64,000 bases of DNA from contig NZ_UWPE01000001.1 in assembly GCF_900604955.1 (NCBI RefSeq), forward strand, positions 1,240,001 to 1,304,000. Reading direction: 5' to 3'. The stretch is from Neoactinobaculum massilliense (GTDB lineage: Bacteria > Actinomycetota > Actinomycetes > Actinomycetales > Actinomycetaceae). Below the pieces are notes generated by a model. The model searched no databases. It was given only the letters and a program-made list of their open reading frames with translations, and had not been told where the DNA came from. Made by a program: the position numbers and the translations under genes. Positions 40,181 to 49,532 of this stretch are shown one piece after another (the stretch's first letter is position 1; each line of letters opens with the position of its first letter).

Positions 40181-43100
40181 CAGTTCCGCGCCAATCCGGA
40201 CCGGCGCACCACGTTGCGCAGGATCGCATCCACCTGGGTACCGCGCCGCCGAATATCCAGCTCCGCGCGCAGGGCATCCATGAGTTGCTCCTCCGTGCGC
40301 GGTAACTCGTCCGAAGCAATCCAGGCCGTCATCTCATCCAGTTCGTCATCCGAATAGGCGGCCAACGGCAGGCCAGCCGTGATGCGGGGAGCCGGCCCAC
40401 GATCCTTCGCCACCGGAGCGGGAACCACCGGGGCCTCCTCAGCCACGGCCGGCTCCGCGGCGTTGTCGTTGGACGGCGTGTACGTTTCCCACGAATCCGC
40501 GTGGAAATCCTCCGGCTGCGGCACAGGACCACGCGCCAGAGCGGGCTCCTCACCGGTCACCAGGCGCGCAATCTTATTCACTTCGGCCTGCGGGTCCAGG
40601 AACACCGAGGTGGAGTAGGTCCGGTAGGCCTGCCAACCGTGCGCCTCAAGCACCTCCGGCCAGTAGCGATCCCGGCGGCGGAGCGAGGACTCGGCGGCGT
40701 AGGCGTCGTCGTCCCAGAGGACAGCCACGCTGAACACGCCATCCTTCCCCACGGCCAGCGGCACCCGGGGCCCGTTCTCATACCCGTACTGCAGCGCCAC
40801 CGAGAAGCCCGCCAGCGTCAACCGCTTCGCCAAGTCGCGCAGCAGCGCATCGGAATCCTCCGGGTGGGCGGTGGCCGTGGAGGCGCTCTCCCCACCGGCC
40901 GCAGCCGTGAGCAACGCGGCCAATAGGCGGGTGCCGGGCGAGGTGACACCTTCCAACCCCAGCTCCTCCGGGGCGATCGAGGAGATCACCGTGAGGCGTT
41001 CCCGCGCCGAGGCCAGACCGGCCACCAGCCCCTCCACGCCATCGTTGGAACCCAAATCACCAAACGTGTGCAGCACGCGCCCCGTGGTGGTCTTCCCGAG
41101 GCCAACGGTGAGAATCACGCGATCCCGGTGCAGATTCGCGGCACCATCCAGGGTGACCACCTCGAAGGGCTCATTGGGGGAGGCAGCCAGAGCACGCGCC
41201 AGCACCGAGTTCGCGGACGCCATCTCCCGTACCGCCTGCGCCACCTTCTCCGCGTGACCCCGGGAAATCGAGACAACACCGAGGGTGCGATCCGGGTGGG
41301 TGAGGTAGTGCTCCACCACCGCGTCGACGACGGCGTTCACTTCGGCCGCCGGACCCTCCACCATTCCCGAAATTGGCGAGGGCACGCCGCGGCCATCCAC
41401 CACCGTGAGACGCGACTCCTGCTGCCGCCCCACCCCGGGAATCGGGGTAAGGCCATCGGCGAGCCCGTGCGCGGTGAGGAATTCGGTGGCGAAATCGTCA
41501 TAGAAGCCGCGGAAGGTAGGCAGGGTGGCCATTGGGAGCGCCGCGGAAATCCGCGCGAAGGCGGAATCCTCCTCGCAGCGAGCGCTATCCCCCGCCACCA
41601 CCAGCTGACTGCCACGCGTCATCACCGACACGGCCGTGGCCAGATCCGAATGCCCCAGGCCGTCCATGATAACCAGGTCTGCCCAGGGGCGGTGGGGCAC
41701 GTAGCGGGCCACCATGAGCGCCGGCATGATCCACACCGGGCGGGACAGCTGCACCAGATCACGGTGGCTGGCCATGACGCCCGCCAGGGCCGCCGGGCCC
41801 CGGTCACGTAGCTCGGCATCCAGCGCCAGGGTTTCGTCGCGGCGCTTCCGGGCCCCGTCGCGCATACGCGCCACCACCGCCCGGTGAACCGGCGCGGGAA
41901 GCGTGGAGGTGTGCTGCTTGTCCAGTGCGCGCACATCCCGCGCCAGCACGGATAGTTCATCCGCCGAAACGGCCGCCAAATCCGGATTCTTAGCCACCAG
42001 CTGCTCGAAGAGCGCGTTCGCCTGCGCCAGGTCCAATTCGCTGACCACGCGGTCAACGGTCACCTCGCGAGCCGCCAAATCATCAATCAACTCCCCGAAG
42101 CCGGCCCGCCGCAGATCACCGGTCACCCGGTTGCGCCGCACCAGCGTATCCAGCTCCTCGCTCTGAGAGGCGAGGTCCCGGGTGAGGGCCAGCAGGTCCT
42201 CAAACGGGAGCGTGGCCAGGTCATCACGGTCCAGGTAGCCCGCGAGCGCGCTCACGTCCTCGGACACCTCGTCCGCGGTGGCCCGGATCCGCGGCATGCC
42301 GGCCGGAACCTTGGGCCATCCACCCTCGGAGTTGTAGCGCCGCCAAATATCGCGCTGCGTCTGCACTTCCTCGAGGGCCGCGTGGAGGTTCCCCACCCGC
42401 ACGCCGGGCCGGAGGTAATCCTGTGCCCGCTTGGTGAGAGCGCGGCGCTGAGAGCGTTTCATCTCCTCACCATGGTCGCGTCGCCACTGCTCGGTGGCTG
42501 TGGCCACCACCATGTCCTGGGCGGACCGTTCGTAGATAGCGGGCTGGAATACATCCAGCGTGGCCGCCACACCCTCCAGCATGCCCACCTGCTCAAACCA
42601 GGCGTCCAGCGTGGCGGGCCGGGCCAAGCCGGTTTCCCCGGCGGCGCGCTGTGATTGGGACATGACCAGCGGGATGGATTCGGCCGCCAGCCGCTGCGCG
42701 AGGCTGAGTGCCCGGGCGGCATCATTCTTATGGTCCAGCGGGCTGCCGCTCCACGCACCGGCCGCACCCCCGGCGAAGGCATCCAGCCGGGCTGCCTCCT
42801 CCAGGCTGGCCGCCACGCCGGCGTGATCCTCCACCACCATTCGGGCCGCGTCATGCGGGAGCCGGATGCGGGTGGCGGGGCCATTCGCATGCTCGGTGAG
42901 TTCCGCCAGCTTCTCCAGCACCGCATAGAGGGAGGTGCGCCATTCCGGATCTATCGTATGGAGCGCCCGCACGTAGGTTTCCAGCCGCTCCCGTGCTTCC
43001 CGCAGCCGGCTTCGCAGCGCCTTAGTGCCCTCCAGGTCAACCTCGGGGAGCGCCTGGCGCAGTCCGGTGCGCAGCCGGTAGGGTGCCCCCTCCACGTCCG

Positions 43101-44724
43101 TGAGGTCCAGCACCAGGTCACCCACACCCAGCCGGTCCAGTTCGGCCTTGAGGGCCGCACCGCTGGCCCCATTCCCCGGCACGTACAGCACCGAGCGGCC
43201 GGAGGCGGCAGCGTCGGCCACAACGCCGGCCAGCGTTTCAATGGCGTGGGAGCCCGGCGGGGTATTGACCGCAATATTCCTACCCGTTGCCACCGCCTCA
43301 ATGACGGCCAGCTCCCGCACGTCGTGATCGCCAACGCCGCGCTCCGCCTCGGGTGCCCGGTCGGCGAGATTCGCGGGCGGGAGCGGCGCGGCAGAAAGCT
43401 TCCGCGTCGCCGCATCCCCCTCTACCGCGGCCACCAGTCCCGAATCCGCAATGTAGGGACGCATCGCTTCGACGTCGTCCAGCATGGTCCGCGCGGCGTC
43501 CGTAAACGTACCGAGGAGCACGCGCGGCCGGTAGGAGGCGCCCGGCAGGTAGATGTGCCCGAGCCGGCGCACGGCGTCCAGAATGTCGTCGGCGCTGGTG
43601 GCCGCACTCACCGTATCGGCGAGGCGCCGCAGTTCGCGCACCGGTGTGCCGTGGGCGCGTAGGGCGCGCTGAATGGCGGGATTAACCTCGAACGCGAAAG
43701 TCTGGGTGATGCGCGCGTCCACGCCCGCATCCTCCATGCGCACCGCCTCGTAGACGATGGGTTCAGAGATTTCGCGGACCGTACCCGTAGCACGGGCGGG
43801 CCGTCCCGCACCGCCTGGAGTTGCTGCCGAAGCGCCCCCGCTTGACGTCGACGCCTCCCGTCCCGCATCCGTTACGGAACTACCTTCCGCACCGCCCCGC
43901 GCAATCGAGCCGGGCCGGCGCATCCCGCTCCCCACGTCCACCCCCGACGTGGCCGAGCGAAGCCGCTGCTCCGCCTCCTGCTGCGCACGCGCAATAATCT
44001 CGGGACTGAGCTTCAGTTCACCCGTGTCCTCGTAGGAGGAAGAGAGCTCATCGGCCGGCTCGCGCTCCGGCAACTCCGTCCAGGTGAGGGAGCCGATGGC
44101 CAGTTGTGTGGGCGCGTACCCGTTCTCGGTGGACATCCGCTCAATCTTGGCGCGCAGAGCCGCAAGCGCGTTGAAGGCCGCCTGCTGCGCCTTTTCCTCC
44201 CGGATCAGGGAGGAAAGCAGGGTGGGTGATCCCGCCGCGAAAGCCGCCCCACCGCTGGGATGCCGGTGCGTAAGATCCACGACGGCCACGGTGTCCACCG
44301 CCGAACCGGCGTGCTCGCGCAGGTAGGCGCGGTAGCCGTCAATGGCGCGCAGCATCCGCTCCTCCCGCGATATCGCCGTGTCCGGCACCGGCGCCGTGTG
44401 TTTTCCGCGCCGGGGCTCAGCTTCTCCGCCGCGTTCTGCCGGGGCGTTCTCCGCGCCCTGTGTATCAGCCGGCTGTGCACCTCCCGCATGTGTGCCGGTC
44501 GTGTCCGCCGTACCGGTGGCAAGCTGTTCGCGCGGATTCACATCGCCGGCCTGTGCGGCAGGTCCGGCGGCGCTATCCGCCGTGTTCTTTCCTTGAGGCG
44601 GCACCGATGTGGCGCCACTTACCTGTTCCGCGGCGCTCGCTGCGGGGACCTCGGCCTGCGGTTCGACGCTGGCTCCGCGGCGATCCGCACCGTTCTTCTT
44701 GCGCTGGGAAAAGAAAGGACTCAC
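40180..44724 (-). CDS. Degenerate SF1 helicase / Vsr-like nuclease protein (probable pseudoenzyme)
   Basis: This 1514-residue protein has the layout of large actinobacterial DUF4011-type SF1 helicases. A disordered ~120-residue head is followed by a DUF4011-like region, a split RecA-type core and a C-terminal REase_MTES_1575/Vsr-like nuclease (~1331-1390; AESSLRRRDRYWPEVLEAHG). Every catalytic motif is changed. Motif I reads NTPPGSHAIETL (~490) in place of GPPGTGKS-type, without the Lys. Motif II reads VIMDGLGHSD (~1018) in place of DEASQ. Motif VI reads GLASARERL (~1238), lacking the TRAR arginine, and the nuclease strand is VLWDDDAY. The fold looks kept but ATP hydrolysis and cleavage seem lost. 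The reading frame is intact. Its stop overlaps the 67-residue gene. Confidence 0.75.
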   Translation of the reverse strand: MSPFFSQRKKNGADRRGASVEPQAEVPAASAAEQVSGATSVPPQGKNTADSAAGPAAQAGDVNPREQLATGTADTTGTHAGGAQPADTQGAENAPAERGGEAEPRRGKHTAPVPDTAISREERMLRAIDGYRAYLREHAGSAVDTVAVVDLTHRHPSGGAAFAAGSPTLLSSLIREEKAQQAAFNALAALRAKIERMSTENGYAPTQLAIGSLTWTELPEREPADELSSSYEDTGELKLSPEIIARAQQEAEQRLRSATSGVDVGSGMRRPGSIARGGAEGSSVTDAGREASTSSGGASAATPGGAGRPARATGTVREISEPIVYEAVRMEDAGVDARITQTFAFEVNPAIQRALRAHGTPVRELRRLADTVSAATSADDILDAVRRLGHIYLPGASYRPRVLLGTFTDAARTMLDDVEAMRPYIADSGLVAAVEGDAATRKLSAAPLPPANLADRAPEAERGVGDHDVRELAVIEAVATGRNIAVNTPPGSHAIETLAGVVADAAASGRSVLYVPGNGASGAALKAELDRLGVGDLVLDLTDVEGAPYRLRTGLRQALPEVDLEGTKALRSRLREARERLETYVRALHTIDPEWRTSLYAVLEKLAELTEHANGPATRIRLPHDAARMVVEDHAGVAASLEEAARLDAFAGGAAGAWSGSPLDHKNDAARALSLAQRLAAESIPLVMSQSQRAAGETGLARPATLDAWFEQVGMLEGVAATLDVFQPAIYERSAQDMVVATATEQWRRDHGEEMKRSQRRALTKRAQDYLRPGVRVGNLHAALEEVQTQRDIWRRYNSEGGWPKVPAGMPRIRATADEVSEDVSALAGYLDRDDLATLPFEDLLALTRDLASQSEELDTLVRRNRVTGDLRRAGFGELIDDLAAREVTVDRVVSELDLAQANALFEQLVAKNPDLAAVSADELSVLARDVRALDKQHTSTLPAPVHRAVVARMRDGARKRRDETLALDAELRDRGPAALAGVMASHRDLVQLSRPVWIMPALMVARYVPHRPWADLVIMDGLGHSDLATAVSVMTRGSQLVVAGDSARCEEDSAFARISAALPMATLPTFRGFYDDFATEFLTAHGLADGLTPIPGVGRQQESRLTVVDGRGVPSPISGMVEGPAAEVNAVVDAVVEHYLTHPDRTLGVVSISRGHAEKVAQAVREMASANSVLARALAASPNEPFEVVTLDGAANLHRDRVILTVGLGKTTTGRVLHTFGDLGSNDGVEGLVAGLASARERLTVISSIAPEELGLEGVTSPGTRLLAALLTAAAGGESASTATAHPEDSDALLRDLAKRLTLAGFSVALQYGYENGPRVPLAVGKDGVFSVAVLWDDDAYAAESSLRRRDRYWPEVLEAHGWQAYRTYSTSVFLDPQAEVNKIARLVTGEEPALARGPVPQPEDFHADSWETYTPSNDNAAEPAVAEEAPVVPAPVAKDRGPAPRITAGLPLAAYSDDELDEMTAWIASDELPRTEEQLMDALRAELDIRRRGTQVDAILRNVVRRSGLARN

Positions 44725-44774
44725 CTAACCAAACTACCGAGAATCGCGCCCGATTGCTCTAGCCGCGCCGGATG

Positions 44775-45554
44775 TCACTTGAGCACCACGCGCAGTGGAA
44801 GCGCCTGCGTATTGCCGCCCACGTGGCGAATATAGGCATTATTCACCACTTCCAGCTGGGAGCCGTAGCAATTCAGTGCCGCAATAACGGCCTCACGCTG
44901 TTCCGGTGTTTCGACGACGACGCCCGCCTCCGTCCTGCCCTCTCCAGGGGCGGGTGGTACGTCACCACCGGAGACAATCTGAATAAATGGGATACCGGCG
45001 CGCTGAGCCGCACCCTCCGCCACCGTGTGGGCGCGGACGTGATCCGGGTGGCCGTAGGAGCCCCCGGCGTCGTACCCGATGAGAACGGTGGCACCGACCG
45101 CGGAGGCAAACGCGGCGGCGTCGGCAATTTCCTCCGCAAGTGGGCCACGCGTGAAAGCCGCAGGTGAGGCGTGCGGAGCCGGGCCAGCCACCCCGGGGCG
45201 GACCCACGCCATGCCGGAATCCTCGTATCTCCGCGGCGCGGCGGTGGCACGGGCGGGGCGAACGCCGAGGAAACAGAAGGCGCCCACCCCCAGAATGGCG
45301 CGGGCACGCGCGGACTCCTGCGTCCGGAGCTCCACCAGCTGAGCGGGGGTGAAACCGGGCGGAAGCGTGCCGGGGCGTGCCTCACCCTGTTCACCGCGCG
45401 TGGCCGTGAGGACAAGAGGCGCCCGGCCCGCGGCGGCGAGTGCGGCGGTGAGGCCACCCGCCTGCAGCACCTCGTCATCCGGATGGGCGTGAAGGAATAA
45501 CGGCCGGGCAAAGACGGGTCCGAATGCGGCCTCCAGCCGGGATAGCAGGCTCAT
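44775..45554 (-). CDS. PIG-L family deacetylase, MshB-like
   Basis: A zinc-dependent N-deacetylase of 259 residues. LFLHAHPDDEVLQAGG carries the zinc ligands His and Asp plus the catalytic Asp; SYGHPDHVRAH gives the second His site; TATRGEQGEARPG is as in MshB (GlcNAc-inositol deacetylase). It overlaps the MshA-like gene upstream (ATGA), so the pair probably acts in one pathway, plausibly mycothiol synthesis steps 1 and 3. GGGAGGTGCT precedes the ATG and decides the start. The C-terminal ~30 residues differ from classical MshB, so another GlcNAc-linked substrate is possible. Confidence 0.75.
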   Translation of the reverse strand: MSLLSRLEAAFGPVFARPLFLHAHPDDEVLQAGGLTAALAAAGRAPLVLTATRGEQGEARPGTLPPGFTPAQLVELRTQESARARAILGVGAFCFLGVRPARATAAPRRYEDSGMAWVRPGVAGPAPHASPAAFTRGPLAEEIADAAAFASAVGATVLIGYDAGGSYGHPDHVRAHTVAEGAAQRAGIPFIQIVSGGDVPPAPGEGRTEAGVVVETPEQREAVIAALNCYGSQLEVVNNAYIRHVGGNTQALPLRVVLK

Positions 45555-46780
45555 AGCACCTCCCGGTATGCGGCGAGATACTCGGCCGCCGTTGTGCTCC
45601 ACGTACGGGTGAGCGCCCATCGACGCCCTGCTCCACCGTGGGCCGCGCGCAAAGCCGGGTCAGTGGCGTAGCGGGCGATGGCCGCGCCCCAGTCCTCTGG
45701 ATCGCGCGTATCAATGAGCGTCCCGGTCACGCCATCCCGCACGGATTCCCGCATGCCGGAGGCCCGCCAGGCCACCACCGGGATACCGGAGGCGGAGGCC
45801 TCCAGGTTGATGATGCCGAATGTTTCGGAGAAGGATGGGGTGGCCAGAAGGAGTGCATGCCGGAGCGCTGCTGCCAGATCTTCCCGCGAGAGCGAGCCGA
45901 TGAAGCGCACATCCCTCTCCAGTCCAAGCGCTGCCACCAGCTCGCGTAGCTCCCCCTCATAGCCGGCGAAATCCGGTGACGCTGCACCGGCAATGACGGC
46001 CACCGGGCGGCGATCGGAGGGGAGGGTGGCCATCGCGCGCAGTAGCAGATCCGGCGCCTTGAGGGGCTGGAGCCGGGCCGCGAAGAATACGTAGGGGCGG
46101 TCGTCGGTGAGACTGGCGAGCCATGCCGGTCGCGCCTCCGCCGCGGGCCGAAACTGGTGCGTATCCACACCGGGCTGTGCCACGCGCACCGGCTCACGCA
46201 CCGTGTAGGTATCCCGAATCAGGCGTTCCTCCACCCCGGACACGGCAATAATGAGGTCCGACTCCGCCGCCGCACGCGCCTCGCCGGCCGCACGCCCGGG
46301 CGATTCGGGAGGCTCCCCGCCCGCCAGTCCCGTGCCCGGGCGGGCAGCTAGGGAATGGAAGGAGACCGCGTGAGGCAGTCCCGCCGCGTGCGCGGCCGGC
46401 AGTGCTGCCACGGCCGCAAACCAGTGGTGGGCGTGCACAATATCCACCGGATGGTCGGCAAGCCAGCCGGCGAACTGGCTCGCAAACGGGGCAATAAGCG
46501 CCTCCGCCGCCGATTTCGCCACCGCGCGTGCCGGACCCGCAGGAAGGTAGAACACCCGCACGCCATCAGCCACGTCCGCCATAGCCGGCTGATCGGGTGC
46601 GCTCCGCCGCGTCACCAGGTCCACCCGGTGCCCGGCTCGCCCCAACGCCAGGGCAACGTTGGTCACCACCACGTTGAGCCCACCGGCGTCGCCCTCACCG
46701 GGCGTGGCCAGGGGCGAGGTGTGGAGCACCGGCATGGCAATCCGAAGCCGTCCGGCGTCATTCAGGCGTTGTTCTCTCAC
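45551..46780 (-). CDS. Family 4 glycosyltransferase, MshA-like
   Basis: A 409-residue GT-B enzyme of the GT4 family. MPVLHTSPLATPGEGDAGGL, then NVVV, matches the start of MshA (D-inositol 3-phosphate glycosyltransferase), which joins GlcNAc to inositol phosphate in mycothiol synthesis. HAHHWFAAVAA and PGVDTHQFRP are typical, and the donor-site motif is PSFSETFGIINLEASASGIP. The GTG start has a near ribosome binding site (AAGGAATT). Together with the overlapping MshB-like gene it suggests thiol synthesis, though sucrose-synthase-like and other GT4 functions are conceivable. Confidence 0.8.
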   Translation of the reverse strand: MREQRLNDAGRLRIAMPVLHTSPLATPGEGDAGGLNVVVTNVALALGRAGHRVDLVTRRSAPDQPAMADVADGVRVFYLPAGPARAVAKSAAEALIAPFASQFAGWLADHPVDIVHAHHWFAAVAALPAAHAAGLPHAVSFHSLAARPGTGLAGGEPPESPGRAAGEARAAAESDLIIAVSGVEERLIRDTYTVREPVRVAQPGVDTHQFRPAAEARPAWLASLTDDRPYVFFAARLQPLKAPDLLLRAMATLPSDRRPVAVIAGAASPDFAGYEGELRELVAALGLERDVRFIGSLSREDLAAALRHALLLATPSFSETFGIINLEASASGIPVVAWRASGMRESVRDGVTGTLIDTRDPEDWGAAIARYATDPALRAAHGGAGRRWALTRTWSTTAAEYLAAYREVL

Positions 46781-46904
46781 AATTCCTTACCCTATCCTGC
46801 CCCGCCGGCGGGCTTGGCGCCCGGCCCAGCAGCCCCGCGCGGCACAATGGAACCTGCGCGGTAGCTTGCCCGCGCGCCAAGAAGGAGGAGCCCGAAGGAG
46901 GAAC

Positions 46905-47651
46905 ATGGTGCAGGTACTCATTGTGCTGGCCGGCGTGGGAGCGGGTGCGGTGAACACGATGGTGGGTTCCGGTTCGCTCATCTCCTACCCGATCATGGTG
47001 GCGCTGGGCATCCCACCGGTCACCGCAAACGTGGCGAATTCCGTGGGATTGACGCCGGGCTCAATCGCGGGCGCGTGGGGATATCGAAGCGAACTGCGGG
47101 GTGTTCCTCCCCGTCCACTGTGGATGCTGGCCGGGCTCAGCGCCGCGGGCGGTGCAATCGGTGCCGCCCTACTCACGGTAGCGCCGGAAACGGCCTTCGA
47201 ATTTGTGGTGCCGGTGCTTATCCTCGCGGCCACCGTCCTCATGGCACTCCAGCCACGTATCGCTACTCACGACGACGCCGGCCGCACCCATCCCGTTGCC
47301 CTCGCTATCCTGGTACTTGCGGCCGGTATTTACGGTGGGTATTTTTCCGCCGCACAGGGCATTGTGCTGCTGGGGATCCTGGGGCTCTGCACCACCGGCG
47401 GCATTCAGCGGCACAACGCGATAAAGAACCTGCTGCAGGCCATCGTCAATCTGGTGGCCTCCGTGTATTTCGTGGTAACCGGTGCGGTGGCATGGGACAT
47501 TGCCGGCTTACTCGCCGCCGGCGCCATCGTGGGCGCCATCGGCGGGGCCGCCGTGGGCAAGCGGATACCCGAGCGGCCGCTACGCATCGCAGTTGTTATC
47601 TTCGGCCTGGTGGTCACCGGAGTCCTGGGCTACCAGGCGCTTTTCCGCTAG
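46905..47651 (+). CDS. TauE/SafE-family (TSUP) transporter
   Basis: A 248-residue, 7-8 helix transporter of the TSUP family. The N-terminus GVGAGAVNTMVGSGSLISYP, with its Gly-rich helix, and the repeat GIYGGYFSAAQGIVLLGILG are the two pseudo-symmetric family motifs. Family members move sulfite, sulfoacetate or other organosulfur anions; the substrate here is unknown. GAAGGAGGAAC precedes the ATG. It is divergent from the mshA-like gene, and a role in sulfur metabolism next to a thiol-synthesis pair is a suggestion only. Confidence 0.88.
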   Translation: MVQVLIVLAGVGAGAVNTMVGSGSLISYPIMVALGIPPVTANVANSVGLTPGSIAGAWGYRSELRGVPPRPLWMLAGLSAAGGAIGAALLTVAPETAFEFVVPVLILAATVLMALQPRIATHDDAGRTHPVALAILVLAAGIYGGYFSAAQGIVLLGILGLCTTGGIQRHNAIKNLLQAIVNLVASVYFVVTGAVAWDIAGLLAAGAIVGAIGGAAVGKRIPERPLRIAVVIFGLVVTGVLGYQALFR

Positions 47652-47680
47652 TAACGCGGCGCAATCCGCCGGGTTACTAG
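47648..47680. terminator. Shared hairpin over two convergent stop codons
   Basis: CTAGTAAC (47648-47655) pairs with GTTACTAG (47673-47680), with an inner GCGG/CCGC stem. The stop codons of both convergent genes lie inside the outer arms. There is no long T-run. It probably ends transcription in both directions. Confidence 0.5.
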
Positions 47681-48021
47681 CGCCGCCGGCGCAGCACCCG
47701 CACCTCCGCTGTACCGGCCGCAACAAGCGCCACCACAATCGCCGGATACATCACGTTGGTCCACCCGGGCGGCGCGGCCCCGGCCGCAACCGCGTTCTCC
47801 GTGGCCGCGTAGGCACTGAACACCACGAAGGCGCCCACCAGTGTGACAAGCCAGCACCCGACAATTAACCAGCGGTTCTTTACCGTCAACGCCGAATCAC
47901 GGCTGGCCGCCACAATACCTACCAGCAGCGCGATGAGCGTGAGCAGCATGCCCGCAGCCCCAAACGGAGACAGCACCAGCAGCAGTATCGGGGTGGCAAT
48001 CTCAATGCCGTGCGAACTCAT
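47677..48021 (-). CDS. Small membrane protein, three helices
   Basis: A 114-residue protein with three predicted helices (PFGAAGMLLTLIALLVGIVA, LIVGCWLVTLVGAFVVFSAY, MYPAIVVALVAAGTAEV) and a basic end. No family recognised. Its stop codon is 26 bases from that of the TSUP gene on the other strand, and it is divergent from the ClC-like gene. AGAAGGAGCCCT precedes the ATG. Confidence 0.6.
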   Translation of the reverse strand: MSSHGIEIATPILLLVLSPFGAAGMLLTLIALLVGIVAASRDSALTVKNRWLIVGCWLVTLVGAFVVFSAYAATENAVAAGAAPPGWTNVMYPAIVVALVAAGTAEVRVLRRRR

Positions 48022-48138
48022 AGGGCTCCTTCTACCGCACCAACAGAAGCGTCCTACTTACCCTAGCGCCGGCGTCGAACGATCCGAAGCCGCCGTATCC
48101 ACCCGGCGTCGCTCCGCCTGCCGTGGCAACATGGGACC

Positions 48139-49446
48139 ATGACAACATCGCGCCCCACCCCTCTCCCGCGCTGGCTCGCGGCGCTGGCGCTCGCGGGGCT
48201 GGCCACCGGCGTGGGCGGGCTGGCCTGCAACCTGCTTCTTTACGGCGTGCAGCTGGCGGTGTTCGGGCGACAGGTGTTCAGCGGGTACGGCTCCCTTGAG
48301 GCGGTGCCCACCGCGCGGCGAATCCTGGGGCCACTGATTCTTTTCGCGCTGGGTGGGCTCGCCTGGTGGTACCTGCGCGCCCACGCGAGCCGGCAGCGCA
48401 CCCTCTCAATGAACGCAGGTATTCGCGGACAGCGCATGTCCCATTTTACCCCGCTCGACGTGGCCACCCAGGTGTCCGTGGTGGGCGCCGGACTCTCGAT
48501 CGGCCGCGAAGCCGCACCACGTCAGCTGGCCGTATGGGCCTCGCAGTACCTGGAACGCTGGCTGCGTATTTCCGGGCGCGACGCCGTTATCCTCTCCGCC
48601 GCCGCGGCCGGCGCGGGATTGGCAGCCGTCTACAACACGCCGCTCGCCGGTGTGGCCATGGCCTGGGCGTTGCTAGCCCCGCGTGAGGTGCGCAGCTGGC
48701 GGCTGTTTCTCTCCTCGCTGCCCGTAAGCGCTTTAGCCACGGTGGTGCCCTGGGTGATGACGGGCAACCGGCCCTACTACCTGCTGCCACACATGGATCT
48801 GGGCGCACTGAACAGCGGGCAACTCTTCGGCGACAACGTATTCGGCCCGCGGACCGCCGCCGGAGCTCTCGCGCTGCTGTGCGCGATCGCGGTGGGGCTC
48901 ATGCTTCTGGGTGGGGCCGGCGGAGAATTGTTCGCCCGCTTCCTCGTGTTCGCTCAACACCGTGTCCACCACGGCCCGCTCCGGGCGCGAGCCGTACTCT
49001 GGACTGTTCCGTTTGCCGGCCTCGCCGCCGTGGCACTCGCCTTTGTACTTCCAAAAGTGGGAAGTAACGGCGCGGTGCAGGTCCAATTCATGGTCGGAGC
49101 GGCACCGGCGATTCCGCTTCTGGTGGCCTACGGACTGGCAAAACCGGCGCTCACCTGGCTGGCCGTGCGCGCGGGCGCGTCCGGGGGCCGCATCGCCCCC
49201 GCGCTGGCCACCGGCGCCACGTTGGGCGCACTGGTGGCCGCCCTCCTCGGCGCGGAGTACACAGCACTTATACTGCTGGTCCTCGTGACCATGGCGGCAT
49301 TTTTCGCCGCTTCCCAGCGCTCCGGTGTGTTTGGTGGGCTGTTTGTTATTGAGCTCCTCCGCCCACCGCTTTCCGTGGCCGGAGCGGTATTGCTCGCGGG
49401 CTTGGCCGGTTACGGCACCGCTCGGCTGTTCTTCCGCCGGCGTTAG
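48139..49446 (+). CDS. ClC-type chloride channel/transporter
   Basis: A 435-residue ClC-family protein with ~12 helices. GAGLSIGREAAPRQLAVWAS matches the second selectivity-filter motif of the family, normally GxGREGP; here the Glu-Gly-Pro is replaced by Glu-Ala-Ala, keeping the gating Glu. AAGAGLAAVYNTPLAGVAMA follows as in bacterial ClC. The first motif GSGIP is not clear. The protein exchanges Cl- or fluoride against H+ or serves as a channel; the missing Pro leaves the ion open. ATG chosen by coding start; weak ribosome binding site. Confidence 0.78.
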   Translation: MTTSRPTPLPRWLAALALAGLATGVGGLACNLLLYGVQLAVFGRQVFSGYGSLEAVPTARRILGPLILFALGGLAWWYLRAHASRQRTLSMNAGIRGQRMSHFTPLDVATQVSVVGAGLSIGREAAPRQLAVWASQYLERWLRISGRDAVILSAAAAGAGLAAVYNTPLAGVAMAWALLAPREVRSWRLFLSSLPVSALATVVPWVMTGNRPYYLLPHMDLGALNSGQLFGDNVFGPRTAAGALALLCAIAVGLMLLGGAGGELFARFLVFAQHRVHHGPLRARAVLWTVPFAGLAAVALAFVLPKVGSNGAVQVQFMVGAAPAIPLLVAYGLAKPALTWLAVRAGASGGRIAPALATGATLGALVAALLGAEYTALILLVLVTMAAFFAASQRSGVFGGLFVIELLRPPLSVAGAVLLAGLAGYGTARLFFRRR

Positions 49447-49450
49447 CGGC

Positions 49451-49496
49451 ACCGGTTACCGGAGCCGCCTAGGACCGGTTATCGGGGTCGCCTAGG
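49451..49496. repeat. 23-bp tandem duplication
   Basis: Two head-to-tail copies of 23 bases (20 of 23 identical) start at 49451 and 49474, just after the ClC stop and 37 bases before the thiamine-binding gene. Each begins ACCGGTTA and ends GCCTAGG or CGCCTAGG. It may be an operator pair for that gene. Confidence 0.6.
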
Positions 49497-49532
49497 ATTG
49501 TGGCACACGGTCACTGCACAGAGGAGTCCATC

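Noticed and set aside
49447-49532. Thiamine pyrophosphate riboswitch before the MTH1187-type gene
   Set aside because: The gap is too short and lacks the CTGAGA core; it holds the 23-bp duplication.
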